From Lepiota brunneoincarnata (taxonomy: Eukaryota; Basidiomycota; Agaricomycetes; Agaricales; Agaricaceae), in contig JAEBUN010000020.1 in assembly GCA_023014365.1 (NCBI GenBank), positions 806,001-870,000 of the forward strand: 64,000 nucleotides of DNA. Direction: 5' to 3'. Numbering within the stretch: the first letter of the stretch is position 1; every line of letters starts with the position of its first letter. Below the pieces are notes generated by a model that was not told the origin of the DNA, ran no database searches, and was given only the letters and a program-made list of their open reading frames with translations. A program made the position numbers and the translations under genes. This document shows, one piece after another, positions 47,281 to 57,573 of the stretch.

Positions 47281-47302
47281 GCCCCTTGCAGTGGGCTCCA
47301 GT
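47281..47302 (-). promoter_or_regulatory. Gypsy-1 primer-binding site
   Basis: Just inside the right LTR the minus strand reads ACTGGAGCCCACTGCAAGGG. The Gypsy-2 equivalent is TCTGGAGCCCACCGCGAGGG, so the TGGAGCCCAC core and position are shared while the LTRs differ. A TGG start two bases after the LTR fits tRNA priming. I could not assign the tRNA. Confidence 0.6.
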
Positions 47303-48514
47303 TGAAGATCAATGAGTTGTGTTGAAAAGGTAGAAACTTTTGTAGGTTTTTAATATAGATAGTGGGCTTGTTTTCACTAAGCTTAGCTGCAATTTGATAA
47401 GCTTAAGCTAATACAAGTGGAATGAGATAGATAATGAACAGTTTTGTCTTTTAGGGTGTTCTGGGGGTGCATTCTGACAGCAAAATTCAAGAGAGTAGTG
47501 TTTTTAGAGGTTAACAAACAGCTGTTGAAGTTATCTTAGCCATACGGTGCAACAATGAAAGGACAATCCCTGTCAATTCAAAGTGCAGGGTCTCTGGTCT
47601 CTGGTCTCTGGTCTCTGAACTCTGGTCTCTGTCTCTGTCTCTAGCACTCTGGAACTCTAAACTCTGAGCTCTGGTCTCTGTCTCTGTCTCTGGGTTGGTC
47701 GACAACTGAAGAAATCACACTTAACGATGCACACTAAATAGCCCTCTGAGACCGTTCTTGATCATGGCTCGCAGACTTGCGTGTGGAAGCAGGGGTGAGA
47801 CCTCTTGCTTCTCCACGAACAAGTGCAACCGTATTTATATTGTTTAGATACATACGAGAGATAGTAAATATGAAATAGAAAACAATAAGCTTAATTGTTA
47901 CAGGCACTGTAGAACATTTTGGAAGGTTCGGCAGCATTTCTACCTCACCCTGGGTTATGGGTTTTTCTCTGATTAATGAATGGCAATCCAGCCAGATGTG
48001 TTCCGTGCTCATCTGCATTATTCTGCGTCCACGCGAGCATGTTAAGTTTCCGGATCAATTATGATCGGAATGTATAGCAGATGGACAATCCCTTGATCCG
48101 TTGTAATTAATCTCAGTTAAGCAGTATGCCAAAGTGCTGGGACCCACAAAGCACTCATTAATTAGGAGTCTTTGATATTTCTAGGGTTTTGGGCATTGGG
48201 TATTGCCTCCCGAACGTTGGACGTTCCGTTCCATGGTCTGGCCATCATTATTGAACTCACTATAGATGTAATACGTCTGTGACAGCCACTAGGTACATTC
48301 TTTTATGTTCAAATGCATTTGGGTTCATCAGAAAACTGCTTGTAAGGTCCCTTGATGCGACCGGGGTATACTCGATAGGCTATGTAGAGTCCTGAATCCC
48401 TCTGGAGAGCATTCTGATAGCTTGGTTCACTAAGCTTAGTGATAATGAACTGGTTTGAACACATCTGAGGCTCGAGTATCCTTAATTCGGTCAAACTGGC
48501 TACTACAGGATATA

Positions 48515-50109
48515 CAGTGACCCACAAAACTGTTCCAATGTTTTATACTTTTAACTTAAAGTAGTAATAGCTCAATGGATAAAATGACTAAATTTATGAA
48601 TATATTTATAAACATAGCCAAACATGTCATATCTGACCCTGCAAAGTCGCGTTATGTAATACTTCCAAATTGGGCAATTATGAATTTTGTAAGCATGTTG
48701 AGTCATTGGAACAGTTTTGTCAATGACATATTATACCAGGCCATCGTATTATTTCTAGTACTTAGAGTGGCTCCCTTTGGCTTTGAGAACAGCTGCTACT
48801 CTCCTAGGCATACTTTCAATTAAATTCTGATACTCAGAAGCTGAAATAGCATCCCACTCCTTCTCTACCTCCTACTACAACTCCTTTATACCCTTGAGAG
48901 GAGATTCATACTCTCCCAGTATTCTCTTCATATAATCCCATAAGTGGTCAATAGGATTGAGGTCAGGTGATGTGCTGGCCAGATTAGCAGCCTAAAATGA
49001 TATTTTTGAAACCATTCTGGGGCCAATACACTCTTGTGTTTGAGATCATTATCTTGCTAGAAGATGATATCTTGGGGTTTAAGCTTGTACCACTGGAGAC
49101 TCTTCTTCAAATCCTCCTCCAAAATTTGCACAAACAACTCTGCATCCATCCTTCCATCAATCCTCACTGCATAGCCTGGGCTATCCAACCCCAAACTATC
49201 ACTGATCCTCCTCTATACTTCAGAGTTTCCTGAACCAGTCTTTCACTGAGTCCCTCTCCCTTCTTTTTCCATCCCCACTTCCTCCCATCTGACCCCAAAC
49301 AATTGATTTTGGTCTCATCAGACCATACAACCAGCTTCCAGTCTTCCACAGTCCAATGCTGGTGTGTCAGAGCAAAATCTAGCCTAGCTCTCCTATGCTT
49401 GTCAAAGGGTAAAGGCTTTTTTTGCTTGACTATAGCCTTCATTCCTGCCTGTTTGAGATGCCTTAACACAATCTGTGAAGAGACTGATGTTCCAATGATG
49501 GGAACAAGAGATTTGGCTATATCTACAGCAGTTTCAGCCTTGCCAGCAGAGATAAGATAGATAGTACACTGGATGTTGGTAGTAGAGAGTTTTGAAGGAT
49601 GTCCTCCAAGTGATTTGGTAAGGCTGAAACAATTTTTAGAGGCTAGCCTGGATATGGTACTGTGCCCAACACCAGCAATTGCCTCAATTTTAGTATAGGA
49701 ATGGTGAGAATTTAGCATAGAGAGAATGGTTTTCTTTAGAATAGAAGATAATGGTTTTATGGTAAGTGGGGGGGTTGAGAATGATAGGACATGGCTGTTA
49801 GCACATTTATTTATATGTCAAAGACACATAGTCACATGATCTTGTTAATTTACAATCAACAGAGTCATGTAATTGCTTGAATTAGTATCAAAATTTACCA
49901 TTGACAAAACTGTTCCAATGACTTAAAATGCTTACAAAATTCATAATTGACTTATTTGGAAGTATTACATAACGTGAATTTGCAGGGTCAGATATAACAT
50001 GTTTGGCCATGTTTAGAAATATATTCACAAATCTATCCATTTTATTCACTGAGCTATTACTACTTCAAGTCAAAAGTACAAAACATTGGAACAGTTTTGT
50101 GGGTCACTG
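48515..50109 (-). mobile_element. Tc1/mariner element, 1595 bp, with 211-bp inverted repeats
   Basis: Ends CAGTGACCCACAAAACTGTT are inverted at both sides. The inverted repeats span 48,515-48,725 and 49,899-50,109. A TA duplication flanks it (48,513-48,514 and 50,110-50,111). Removing it rejoins the Gypsy-2-type LTR at the equivalent of 53,223. The phrase TTGGAACAGTTTTGT occurs at both the outer and inner ends of each arm. It encodes one broken transposase. Confidence 0.92.
48755..49760 (-). pseudogene. Tc1-like transposase, frameshifted
   Basis: The minus strand starts with a helix-turn-helix region (AIAGVGHSTISRLASKN, then GGHPSKL). The catalytic domain has the first Asp in VVWSDETKINCLGSDGRKWG. 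One frame runs to 49,164. After a one-base shift, YAVRIDGRMDAELFVQILEE leads to a TAG and the second Asp in QDNDLKHKS. After another shift comes SPDLNPIDHLWDYMKRILGE, with Asp rather than Glu at the third catalytic position. It ends near SMPRRVAAVLKAKGSHSKY at 48,755. At least two frameshifts and three stops prevent a product. The extent and order of motifs match full-length Tc1 transposases. Confidence 0.9.
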
Positions 50110-50215
50110 TAGTACCAATCCTCTATAGAGTTCTTTAATGATATAGCCAATGATTCTATGTAGAGAATTGTTCCGGAGTATGGAATTCATGTATAGGCGT
50201 GAAATCGGTGTATCA

Positions 50216-50653
50216 GCGTCTGCGACTAAGATAAAATAAAGATGGGTGGGACCGATGGAACAGTTGCCAGGGCTCAAGTCCGTCAGGAGCAAAGGGAGAC
50301 AAACAAGTGTGATGATTAGATGAGTAAAGACAGCAGGTTTGAGATATGAAAGAGTGGAAGAAAGGGATTAAGACGAAAGGGGGGTCCAGAGAACTAACTA
50401 CCTCAGATGCATGAGCACCTGAGCTTTATACTACCTAGAAGACAATTAGCTATAACTACTAGAATACATCACGAAGGGAGAAGAATGAGTATCTACGGAG
50501 GCAGAGATGAGAACTATGCTAGAGGATGAGAGGGGCATTGTGCCACTGGGAAGCACAATGCCTCGGGAGTCGAGACATGTCGGGATCGATAGCACAATGG
50601 TGGGGAGGGAGTGCGCGTGAAGTTCCACTTGCAAGCATGTTTCCTCCCTCACA
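50216..50653 (-). repeat. Gypsy-1 right (5') LTR, main part
   Basis: From GACTAAGATAAAATAAAGA to TCCCTCACA this matches the left LTR (40,590-41,026) with scattered changes. Its first ~22 bp are at 47,303-47,324, separated by the nested LTR and Tc1 element. Confidence 0.85.
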
Positions 50654-51588
50654 AGGCTTCAATTAACAAATTGTTGCATCATGATCACACCTACCAAATG
50701 CACTCATGAAAAAAATATATCCTTAGTCCCAAGTCTGAGAATAGGGGTATCCCTGGCGGTCACAGGGGAGAAAGATTATACACACCACCCGCACTGCTGC
50801 GGAATGTGACTTGGGCCTCATGCTCGCTGCAATTGAAGATGAGCACAATTAAAGCAAAACATCCCCGCAAGTTGTTGCTATTTGCTAAGGTGCAATTACT
50901 ATGGTGGAAGAAAAGAGAGAGGGATGGATGGGGGCAAATTCAATGGGTCTTGAGGATTGAGCTTCAGTTGTTGTGTTGACAGCACTAGCAAGGATTAGGG
51001 CACTGCAAGGGCCAGAGAAAAGAGGTCTGCTGTTCCTGATGCTCTCTCTCCCCCTCTCTTGATGGATTTGGTTCTGCAACCCCTCGAATGCCTTCTGCAG
51101 TCCCCTCCATGAGACTCAGATGGGAACAAGACTTAGAGTTTTTGCTCTAGGTGCTATTTATCATACCACTGCTACAGCTTCTGCCTGGGGCTGCCCACAG
51201 GACTTTTGTTGCACTTGTTGCAATCTGGTAGTTCAGGAGGCTTTTCTTGATTCAGGTTGCTACAGAAGACACCATTGTGGTTGTGCAACAAGGGCTCGAT
51301 TTATTTTTTCTCAAACTGATCCATCATGTGCAACAATAATATCCAGAACAATCGCAAGAGGCCCTACAAACATGCCAAGAGTGGATGTCACCACAGGATA
51401 TACAGCGGAGGGACGCCCACAATGGCTAAGTAGCTCAAGTTGGGTCGAAACCCCTTGCCTCACACACTCTATTCTAATGCCATGCGCCTCACGTGCTGTT
51501 GACGATGGGTCATTACAACAAGTGAAGTCCACAGAGGACATGCCTTGAAGGCAGGAGAGGCCTTCCATATCGCCTGACGGTCCAGATA
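50654..51588. other. Region upstream of the RING-family gene
   Basis: No domain is recognised. It may contain the promoter and first exons of the RING-family gene, but I could not fix a start. Confidence 0.4.
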
Positions 51589-53118
51589 TTGCCCACGCTT
51601 GGAGAAAATCTGAGGGAGAGATGGACATCCATAGACAACCCACGTCGCTATCCATCACCACCATCACTCAGAACAAAAGCCCAAGCCCAAGCCCAAGCCC
51701 AGAGCCAAGATCAAGACCAAGGTCGGAACCGGGAACAGATTGTGCGGATAATGGCATACTTCAGGATTGGAAGGGATGCGGTACAGACGAGGAAGGCAAC
51801 TATGAGGTTGCTGTGGAATGTCACTCTAATGATTATCTATGTGCATGTCAGGTGTCTAAGCGTTTGCAGTGACCCATTCACCATTGCTGAGCAGGTTGTC
51901 CTGACAGCAACAATTGTCGCACTTTCTGCAACCACTTTCAAGAACCCCCTGGACCCGAGTGTCTCTGAGTGGACCGCTTGTGATAAGCCGCTTGGGGTAT
52001 GGGCTTGTCTGTGGATTGGCAGATTGATACTTGCAGTAATATGCTTGTTTTGGGCGTGGGTTAGGGAATGGGCCACATGAGTTCCATTGCTGTCACTTAT
52101 TGATTGAGCTGCTATTGACACATTCCAAGTATTACTGGCTTTCTCCAAGGATGTCCCAGTACGATTATGAAAGGGGACAGGACGACTACTACTCCTGCTG
52201 GTATTCCTAGAGAACTCCAACCAGTCCAGCAGCAAGGTACTATATTGCCCCCACCAAATGCATGTTATACATAGTACACCATATGGCTATGGTTCGTTTG
52301 TGTAATTGACTTGAGGCAATTAGGCTCAGTGTCTTTGATTATGCATTCATTCTATTTTGGATCATGACCGCTCACATATTGGAATTTACTTCAACTAATA
52401 CATGTCGGCACACCTCACCCCATTTGTGGTGGCTGATATTCGGGATCCTCTGCGCCCTGTCACCCATCTCCATAGGTGTTGTGGTCCTGTTAGTTGGCTT
52501 GGTTATCAAATTCATCATACCAGTAAGTCCCCCCATCTCCCTCATGCTTTCCGTTGGCCTAGTCTTCTCATCTGCCTTGGTTGCCATCCAATTCAGGACT
52601 CAGATCCCATCAAACCTGATATTGACAAATTACCCAAGTCCACTGTCACTGTGAACCCCTACCAGTCGTAATTTACGTTGAAAAATGTGGGGGCTGTGTC
52701 GTAATTCATGTCAAATTATTAAAGAATTACGACCTTTATTCAGAAAAATAGTGTTATCTGGTGTAATTATCAAAATGTCATTATTACATACTCTCCTAAA
52801 AACAGCACTATCTGGTGTAATTCTCACTTCTTGACTATTTCTGACATAAATTACAACCTGTAGGGGTTCACAGTGTGTTGAGAAGATTCCACTTGTAATG
52901 TACATCCCACCACCACCCAAAGAGCCAGGGTTTGAACGTCTCTCATAAAAAATAGTCACTGGTCCTCATTCATACCCACCCAAAGCTGCCAAGAAGCCAA
53001 CTCGTCCCCGAAAACTGCGATTCAAGTTCATTCAGGGTATCTTATCGTTCAAGAACAGAGGGGCTAATTGTAATCCCCTGCCAAATAGCAACTTGTCTGC
53101 AGAAGACAAGAGACCCGC
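51589..53118 (+). pseudogene. Transmembrane RING-family protein gene, disrupted
   Basis: A plus-strand exon (to about 52,080) has a Gln/Ala repeat, a basic segment and hydrophobic helices. It contains SEWTACDKPLGVWACLWIGR, which I recognise from fungal membrane-anchored RING E3 ligase candidates. A later exon after an AATTAG acceptor near 52,332 has MTAHILEFTSTNTCRHTSPH followed by a long hydrophobic stretch. After a small frame change, CLGCHPIQ and LPKSTV follow. A 229-bp MITE interrupts here; beyond it VEKIPLVMYIPPPP continues in frame. A TAA appears near 52,948, then HSYPPKAAKKPT and a basic tail end at the Gypsy-2 insertion. The RING domain itself should lie beyond that point and is absent. 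Family assignment is from remembered conserved phrases. Confidence 0.62.
52647..52875. mobile_element. CACTG-type MITE, 229 bp
   Basis: Ends read CACTGTGAACCCCTAC and, inverted, CACTGTGAACCCCTACAG, continuing with TCGTAATTTACGT-like inner similarity. A 3-bp TGT duplication flanks it (52,644-52,646 and 52,876-52,878). Removing the element plus one TGT makes LPKSTV run directly into EKIPLVMY of the host protein. No coding capacity. Confidence 0.88.
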
Positions 53119-54421
53119 TGATACGCCGATTTCACGCCTATACATGAATTCCGTACTCCAGAACAATTCTCTACATAGAATCATTGGCTATATCATTAAA
53201 GAACTCTATAGAGGATTGGTACTATATCCCGTAGTAGCCAGTTCGACCGAACTGAGGATATTCAAGCCTCGGAAGTGTTCAAACCAGCTCATTATCACTA
53301 AGCTTAGTGAACCAAGCTATCAGAACACTCTCCGGAGGGATTCAGGGCTCTACATAGCCTATCGAGTATACCCCGGTCGCATCAAGGGACCTTACGAGCA
53401 GTTTTCTGATGAACCCGAATGCGTTTGAACATAAAAGAATGTACCTAGTGGCTGTCGCAGGCGTATTATGTCTATAGCAAGTTCAATAATGATGACCGGA
53501 CCACGGAACGGAACGTCCAATGTTCGGGAGGCAATACCCGATGCCCAAAACCCTAGAAATATCAAAGACTCCTAATTAACGAGTGCTTTGGGGGTCCCAG
53601 CACTTCGGCATACTGCTTAACTGAGATTAATTACAACGGATCAAGGAATTGTCCATCCGCTATACATTCCGATCATAATTGATCCGGAAACTTAACGCGC
53701 TCGTGTGGACGCAGAATAATGCAGACGAGCACGGAACATGTCTGGCTGGATTGCCATTCGTTAATTAGAGAAAAACCCATAACCCAGGGTGAGGTAGAAA
53801 TGCTGCCGAACCTTCCAAAATGTTCTACAGTGCCTGTAACAATTAAGCTTATTGTTTTCTATTTCATATTTACTACCTCTTGTATGTATCCAAACAATAT
53901 AAATACGGTTGCACTTGTTCGTGAAGAAGGAGGAGGTCTCACCCCCGCTTCCACACGCAAGTCTGCAAGCCATGATCAAGAACGGTTTCAGAGGGCTATT
54001 TAGTGTGCGTCGTTAAGTGTGATTTCTTTGGTTGTCAACCAACCCAGAGACAGAGACAGAGACCAGAGTTTAGAGTTTAGAGTTCCAGAGTGCTAGAGAC
54101 AGAGACAGAGACAGAGACCAGAGTTCAGAGACCAGAGACCAGAGACCAGAGACCCAGCGCTTTGAATTGGCAGGGATTGTCCTTTCATTGTTGCACCGTA
54201 CGGCTAAGATAACTTCAACGGCTGTTTGTTAACCTCTAAAAACACTACTCTCTTGAATTTCGCTGTCAGAACGCACCCCCAGAACACCCTAAAAGACGAA
54301 ACTGTTCATTATCTATCTCATTCCACTTGTATTAGCTTAAGCTTATTGAATTGCGGCTAAGCTTAGTGAAAACAAGCCCACTATCTATATTAAAACCAAC
54401 AAAAGTTTCTCCACACTTTCA
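53119..54421 (+). repeat. Gypsy-2 5' LTR, 1303 bp
   Basis: It begins TGATACGCCG and ends CACACTTTCA. The inverted solo copy at 47.3-50.2 kb defines both ends. It contains a TATAAATA-like phrase near 53,898 (AATATAAATACGG), a plausible core promoter. A CAGAGA/CCAGAGA simple repeat lies at 54,046-54,155, and the palindrome TAAGCTTA occurs four times. Confidence 0.85.
53896..53908 (+). promoter_or_regulatory. Possible TATA box in the Gypsy-2 LTR
   Basis: CAATATAAATACGG is kept in the inverted solo copy as CCGTATTTATATTG near 47,830. Conservation in both copies and position within the LTR fit a polymerase II core promoter. Confidence 0.45.
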
Positions 54422-54423
54422 TC

Positions 54424-54441
54424 TGGAGCCCACCGCGAGGG
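54424..54441 (+). promoter_or_regulatory. Gypsy-2 primer-binding site
   Basis: TGGAGCCCACCGCGAGGG starts two bases after the LTR. It matches the Gypsy-1 site except at two positions. The primer tRNA was not identified. Confidence 0.6.
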
Positions 54442-54451
54442 GGGTTTTCAG

Positions 54452-57079
54452 TTGAATTTCACGAGACAAACACCAAAAGACTTGGACACTGGCCCGCCTT
54501 TCACCTGCGAAGCAGAAAAAGGTTCAAGCAAAGACCGTAAAGTCACCCAACACATCCTTCGAGAACAGTCTCAGGAAGGTCGACCCCCCAAAACAGAGAA
54601 CTACTCGGAATTCCAATCGTCCAGAAGGTTCTGAAGGCCTCATCGCTGCTAGTACCTCTCGAAAGCGAAAAGATCCCGTTAACTCTTTAGCTGCGAACAC
54701 AGCGAGTGGTTCAGCGGTTGCAGTATCGAGAGAAGTCGCACCGTCGACCTCTACTGTTCCCAGAATTACTATAAGGCTTCCAGCCTCAGCTCGCAACATA
54801 GCGCATATTCTGCACACCGAAAGCCAGGATGGTCAGACCGTTCCTATGCTAAGCTTAGCGTTTACAAACCAAAACTTGTTTCATACGAACCCTCCTGGTG
54901 CCTCTACGGTACCACAGATATCACAGTCAACTCCGACTGTACAGACAAACCAAACCACGCCGTCTACGATGACTACAGCTAGTAAAATGGGACACGAGCG
55001 TATGCCAATTCCCTTTAGCAATAATGCTCCCAGATGGGATGCATCAAAACCACAGACATTGAGAAATTATCTCTGGATGCTTGAACAGCTCTTCACGATA
55101 ACGAAGATGACGGACAATGCAGAAAGGATAAATTGGGCAGTGTCATATGTGGACCAGGATATCCGTGAAGAGTGGATGAGTTTTGCGGAGTTCCCAGCAG
55201 GAAGCTGGACAGGCTTCATGGAGAGATTGAAGAAAGAGTATCCCAAGACTGTGGCAGCCGAGCAGGGCTCAGTGCGACGATTGAGGGAACTCTGCGCAGA
55301 GAGTAGAGGCATTGCGATGAATGAGGAGCATAAAGTCTTGGACTTTAAAAGGCGATTCATTCTCGAAGCAGAGAAGTGTCTGAAGTCGCCGGCGGTAGTC
55401 TCGAACCGAGAACTAGTCGAGTTATTTACGAGCGCACTGGACTCGGTGTTCCAGGATGTACTCAATGCAAGATTAGCGATCACTGGGGCGCGTAGAACCG
55501 CAAGCGATGGGTCGGCACTGACTGCGAAGGATTTACGCGAAGAGGACCCCTATGATTGGAGGATTGTCGTGGATAAAGCCGTCGAAATTTTGATTGGCAA
55601 AACACTTATGTAATCCCTTCATCAGGATTTGAGGCCGGTAAACTCGGCATCGATGAGCCATCCACCCGCGACGTCCGGAACAGGGACTTATGACCTGGTA
55701 GTAAAGCGAGAGCTGCAAAGCTTAAAGCAGAAATTTCAGGATGAAGTCTCGCAGATGGCAGGTGGCCTCGCTGAGCTTAAGGACCTCATGAATATCCAGG
55801 GGCATACCTTAAAATCATACTTAGAGAGCTTGGCGAAAGACGGACGTAATCATGCCGGTTATAACCACGCTCAGAGGAATACCGGAAGTGGGTCGGCAGG
55901 GTTGCTTTCCGACCGCAAGTGTTTCTACTGCTGGTTATTAGGGCATAGTTGGTTATTCTGCCCGGACATGGAGGTGGATAAGCAAGCTGGCCGAATTAGA
56001 GTCGAAGGGAACAAAATATATATGGGAGATGGCTCGAGTATCCCCCAAGGAGAAGGGCCTATTAAAGAGAAAGTGGCAAAGTACTATGCGACAAAAGGAC
56101 AACTCTTCGTTCAGATACCAGAACTGCCAGAGGTTGAGCCTGAGTTACCGCAAGTGCCAACGTCAGCGGTGTTTGCACAGAGAGCGTTCCCAAGGTCAGA
56201 AAACCAAAGGTCACCAGCGGAAGAAGAAGTCCGCCGTCTGAAGCAGCGCATGGAAATGTTGGAGACAGCTGCCATCCATGCCGGGAGTGCCCCAAAGGTT
56301 AAGCTTATGACCAGGAAGGAGGATAATGTCGAAATACAGTCTTTGGCCAAGCAATTGGCCCAGATACAGGCTAAGCTTAGCAGTTTGACGGATGGTACGC
56401 CCTCGGCCAGCCAGTATTTGGACACCAGAAGTGGCGTGAAGACTAGGAACTCGGAGTCAGGTTTCTAAAGGGTTCAAGGAAGGAGCCGGCTCTGAAGAAG
56501 AAGGTCGCCTTCGCCAGAGGACAGACTCCTGAGGACGCGTCGGATTCCGAGCGATCAGAATAATCAGAAAATGAGGAAATAGGGCAGACAACGGAGAAAC
56601 CAATGCGTGCCACAGCAGGAGAATTACCATATAAAAATGTGAAACCACTATGCCCGGTCGTTGAGGTACCACCACTGCCTGTCAGAAGGATGGAACCATC
56701 CAAGAAGGAGCCTGCGTATAAGCACCAGGCCCCTATAGAGAGGAATGTCGATGTTGAGGAAGTACTCAGCAGGGTATTGAAGCGAGAAGCCTCAGTATCG
56801 CATGGAGAACTCTTGGCATTGTCACCGATATACAGGAATGCTTATAGAGAGCGCATTATGAGAAAACGGGTACCCACAAGTCAAAGCTTAATAGCAGGAG
56901 TAGGGCCCGGGGACAATGATACAGAAGATATAGAGATTAATAGTGGGCCAGTACAAGTCATGATAACGGAGCTAGCAGACGGTCCTTGGAAGTATGATAC
57001 GGTGCTCCGAGAAGGCTCAGCAACCCAAGCCTGGGTAGCTCAGGATCCAATCATGCAGTACTTGGAGTCACTACCCTGA
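54452..57079 (+). pseudogene. Gypsy-2 gag and linker, several stops
   Basis: A Ser/Thr-rich N-terminus leads (after a frame change near 54,630) into the capsid-like domain (PRWDASKPQTLRNYLWMLEQ... to 55,610). A single in-frame TAA at 55,611-55,613 is followed in the same frame by a coiled-coil segment. The CCHC zinc knuckle comes next: CFYCWLLGHSWLFC, spacing CX2CX4HX4C (about 55,920-55,965). A TAA at 56,466 and a frame change, then a TAA near 56,570, lead to an acidic/basic linker (56,603-57,079) that ends in TGA and stays in frame with the protease. Gag would package the RNA. The stops look like point mutations rather than recoding, since they are not shared with Gypsy-1. Confidence 0.8.
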
Positions 57080-57097
57080 AGAGACAGGGGACGACAA

Positions 57098-57511
57098 GTG
57101 TTTATTGCGAAAGAATGCGAGCCGTTGAGAGTAGTGCCAACTCTGATAAATGGGATTTGGCAGGAAGAGGCCTTGCTAGATAGCGGGTCACAGATTGTCT
57201 CCATGAGTCAGCAAGCGGCGATTGCATGTCAAGTTTCTTGGGACCCAGATACTACGATAAATTTGCAGAGTGCGAATGGGCAGGTTGAAAAGACTTGTGG
57301 ATTGGCAAAGAACGTAGGCTTTACCTGCGGGGGAGTCACAATCTATTTGCAAGTTCACATCGTTCGTAGCCCCGCGTATCGAGTACTCCTGGGACGACCC
57401 TTTGATGTAATGACGGCTAGCGAAGTCAGGAATAGCGCCAGTGGCGAGCAAACCTTGGTTATTACGGACCCAAATACCAGAGAAAGGGCTGTGTTACCAA
57501 ATTATGCTTGA
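57098..57511 (+). CDS. Gypsy-2 aspartic protease segment
   Basis: The frame has EEALLDSGSQIVSMS with the catalytic Asp-Ser-Gly, then YRVLLGRPFDVM and LVITDPNTRERAV, the usual pattern of retroviral-type pepsin-like proteases in fungal Gypsy elements. It continues the linker frame upstream through a TGA at 57,077-57,079 and ends at TGA 57,509-57,511. The next frame (RT) differs, so expression as part of a polyprotein would need a frameshift or the elements have decayed. It would cleave Gag-Pol inside the particle. Confidence 0.8.
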   Translation: MFIAKECEPLRVVPTLINGIWQEEALLDSGSQIVSMSQQAAIACQVSWDPDTTINLQSANGQVEKTCGLAKNVGFTCGGVTIYLQVHIVRSPAYRVLLGRPFDVMTASEVRNSASGEQTLVITDPNTRERAVLPNYA

Positions 57512-57573
57512 GGAGAGTGTAATCCTCCTAAGCTTAGGGAAAACAGTCAAAAATTTCAAGAAACCTCGATGAG

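Larger units (their letters stand above)
47324..50215 (-). mobile_element. Solo LTR of the Gypsy-2 family inside the Gypsy-1 LTR, split by Tc1
   Basis: 47,324-48,512 and 50,112-50,215 are together an inverted copy of the Gypsy-2 5' LTR at 53,119-54,421. They match from the TGATAC.CCGATTTCACGCC end to the AAAGTTTCT.C...TTTTCA end, including the GAGACA-type simple repeat. The copy sits within the right LTR of Gypsy-1. Flanks GTGTT and GCGTC correspond to GCGTT in the uninterrupted left LTR, giving a degraded 5-bp duplication. Confidence 0.82.
40568..50653 (-). mobile_element. Gypsy-1: degenerate LTR retrotransposon, with nested insertions
   Basis: The left LTR is 40,568-41,026 (459 bp, TGAAGATCAA...CCCTCACA on the plus strand, so TGTGAGGG...TTCA in element orientation). 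The right LTR starts identically at 47,303. It is interrupted after about 20 bp by a 2.9 kb nested insertion and resumes at about 50,216-50,653. Flanks CAGGC and AAGGC suggest a 5-bp duplication with one change. The internal region runs right to left: primer-binding site, gag, protease, RT-RNase H, integrase. This gene order and the similarity to Gypsy-2 place it in Ty3/gypsy. All genes are broken. Confidence 0.85.

Noticed and set aside
49303..49560. Plus-strand ORF within the Tc1 element
   Set aside because: It is antisense to the transposase domain and is a coding shadow.
51311..51667. 118-codon minus-strand ORF overlapping the start of the RING-family gene
   Set aside because: No recognisable content. 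It overlaps the better-supported plus-strand frame.
55611..57079. Programmed readthrough or frameshift in Gypsy-2 gag-pol
   Set aside because: There are several stops at unrelated places, none shared with Gypsy-1 and none with an obvious slippery site. A single frame change before pol remains possible.
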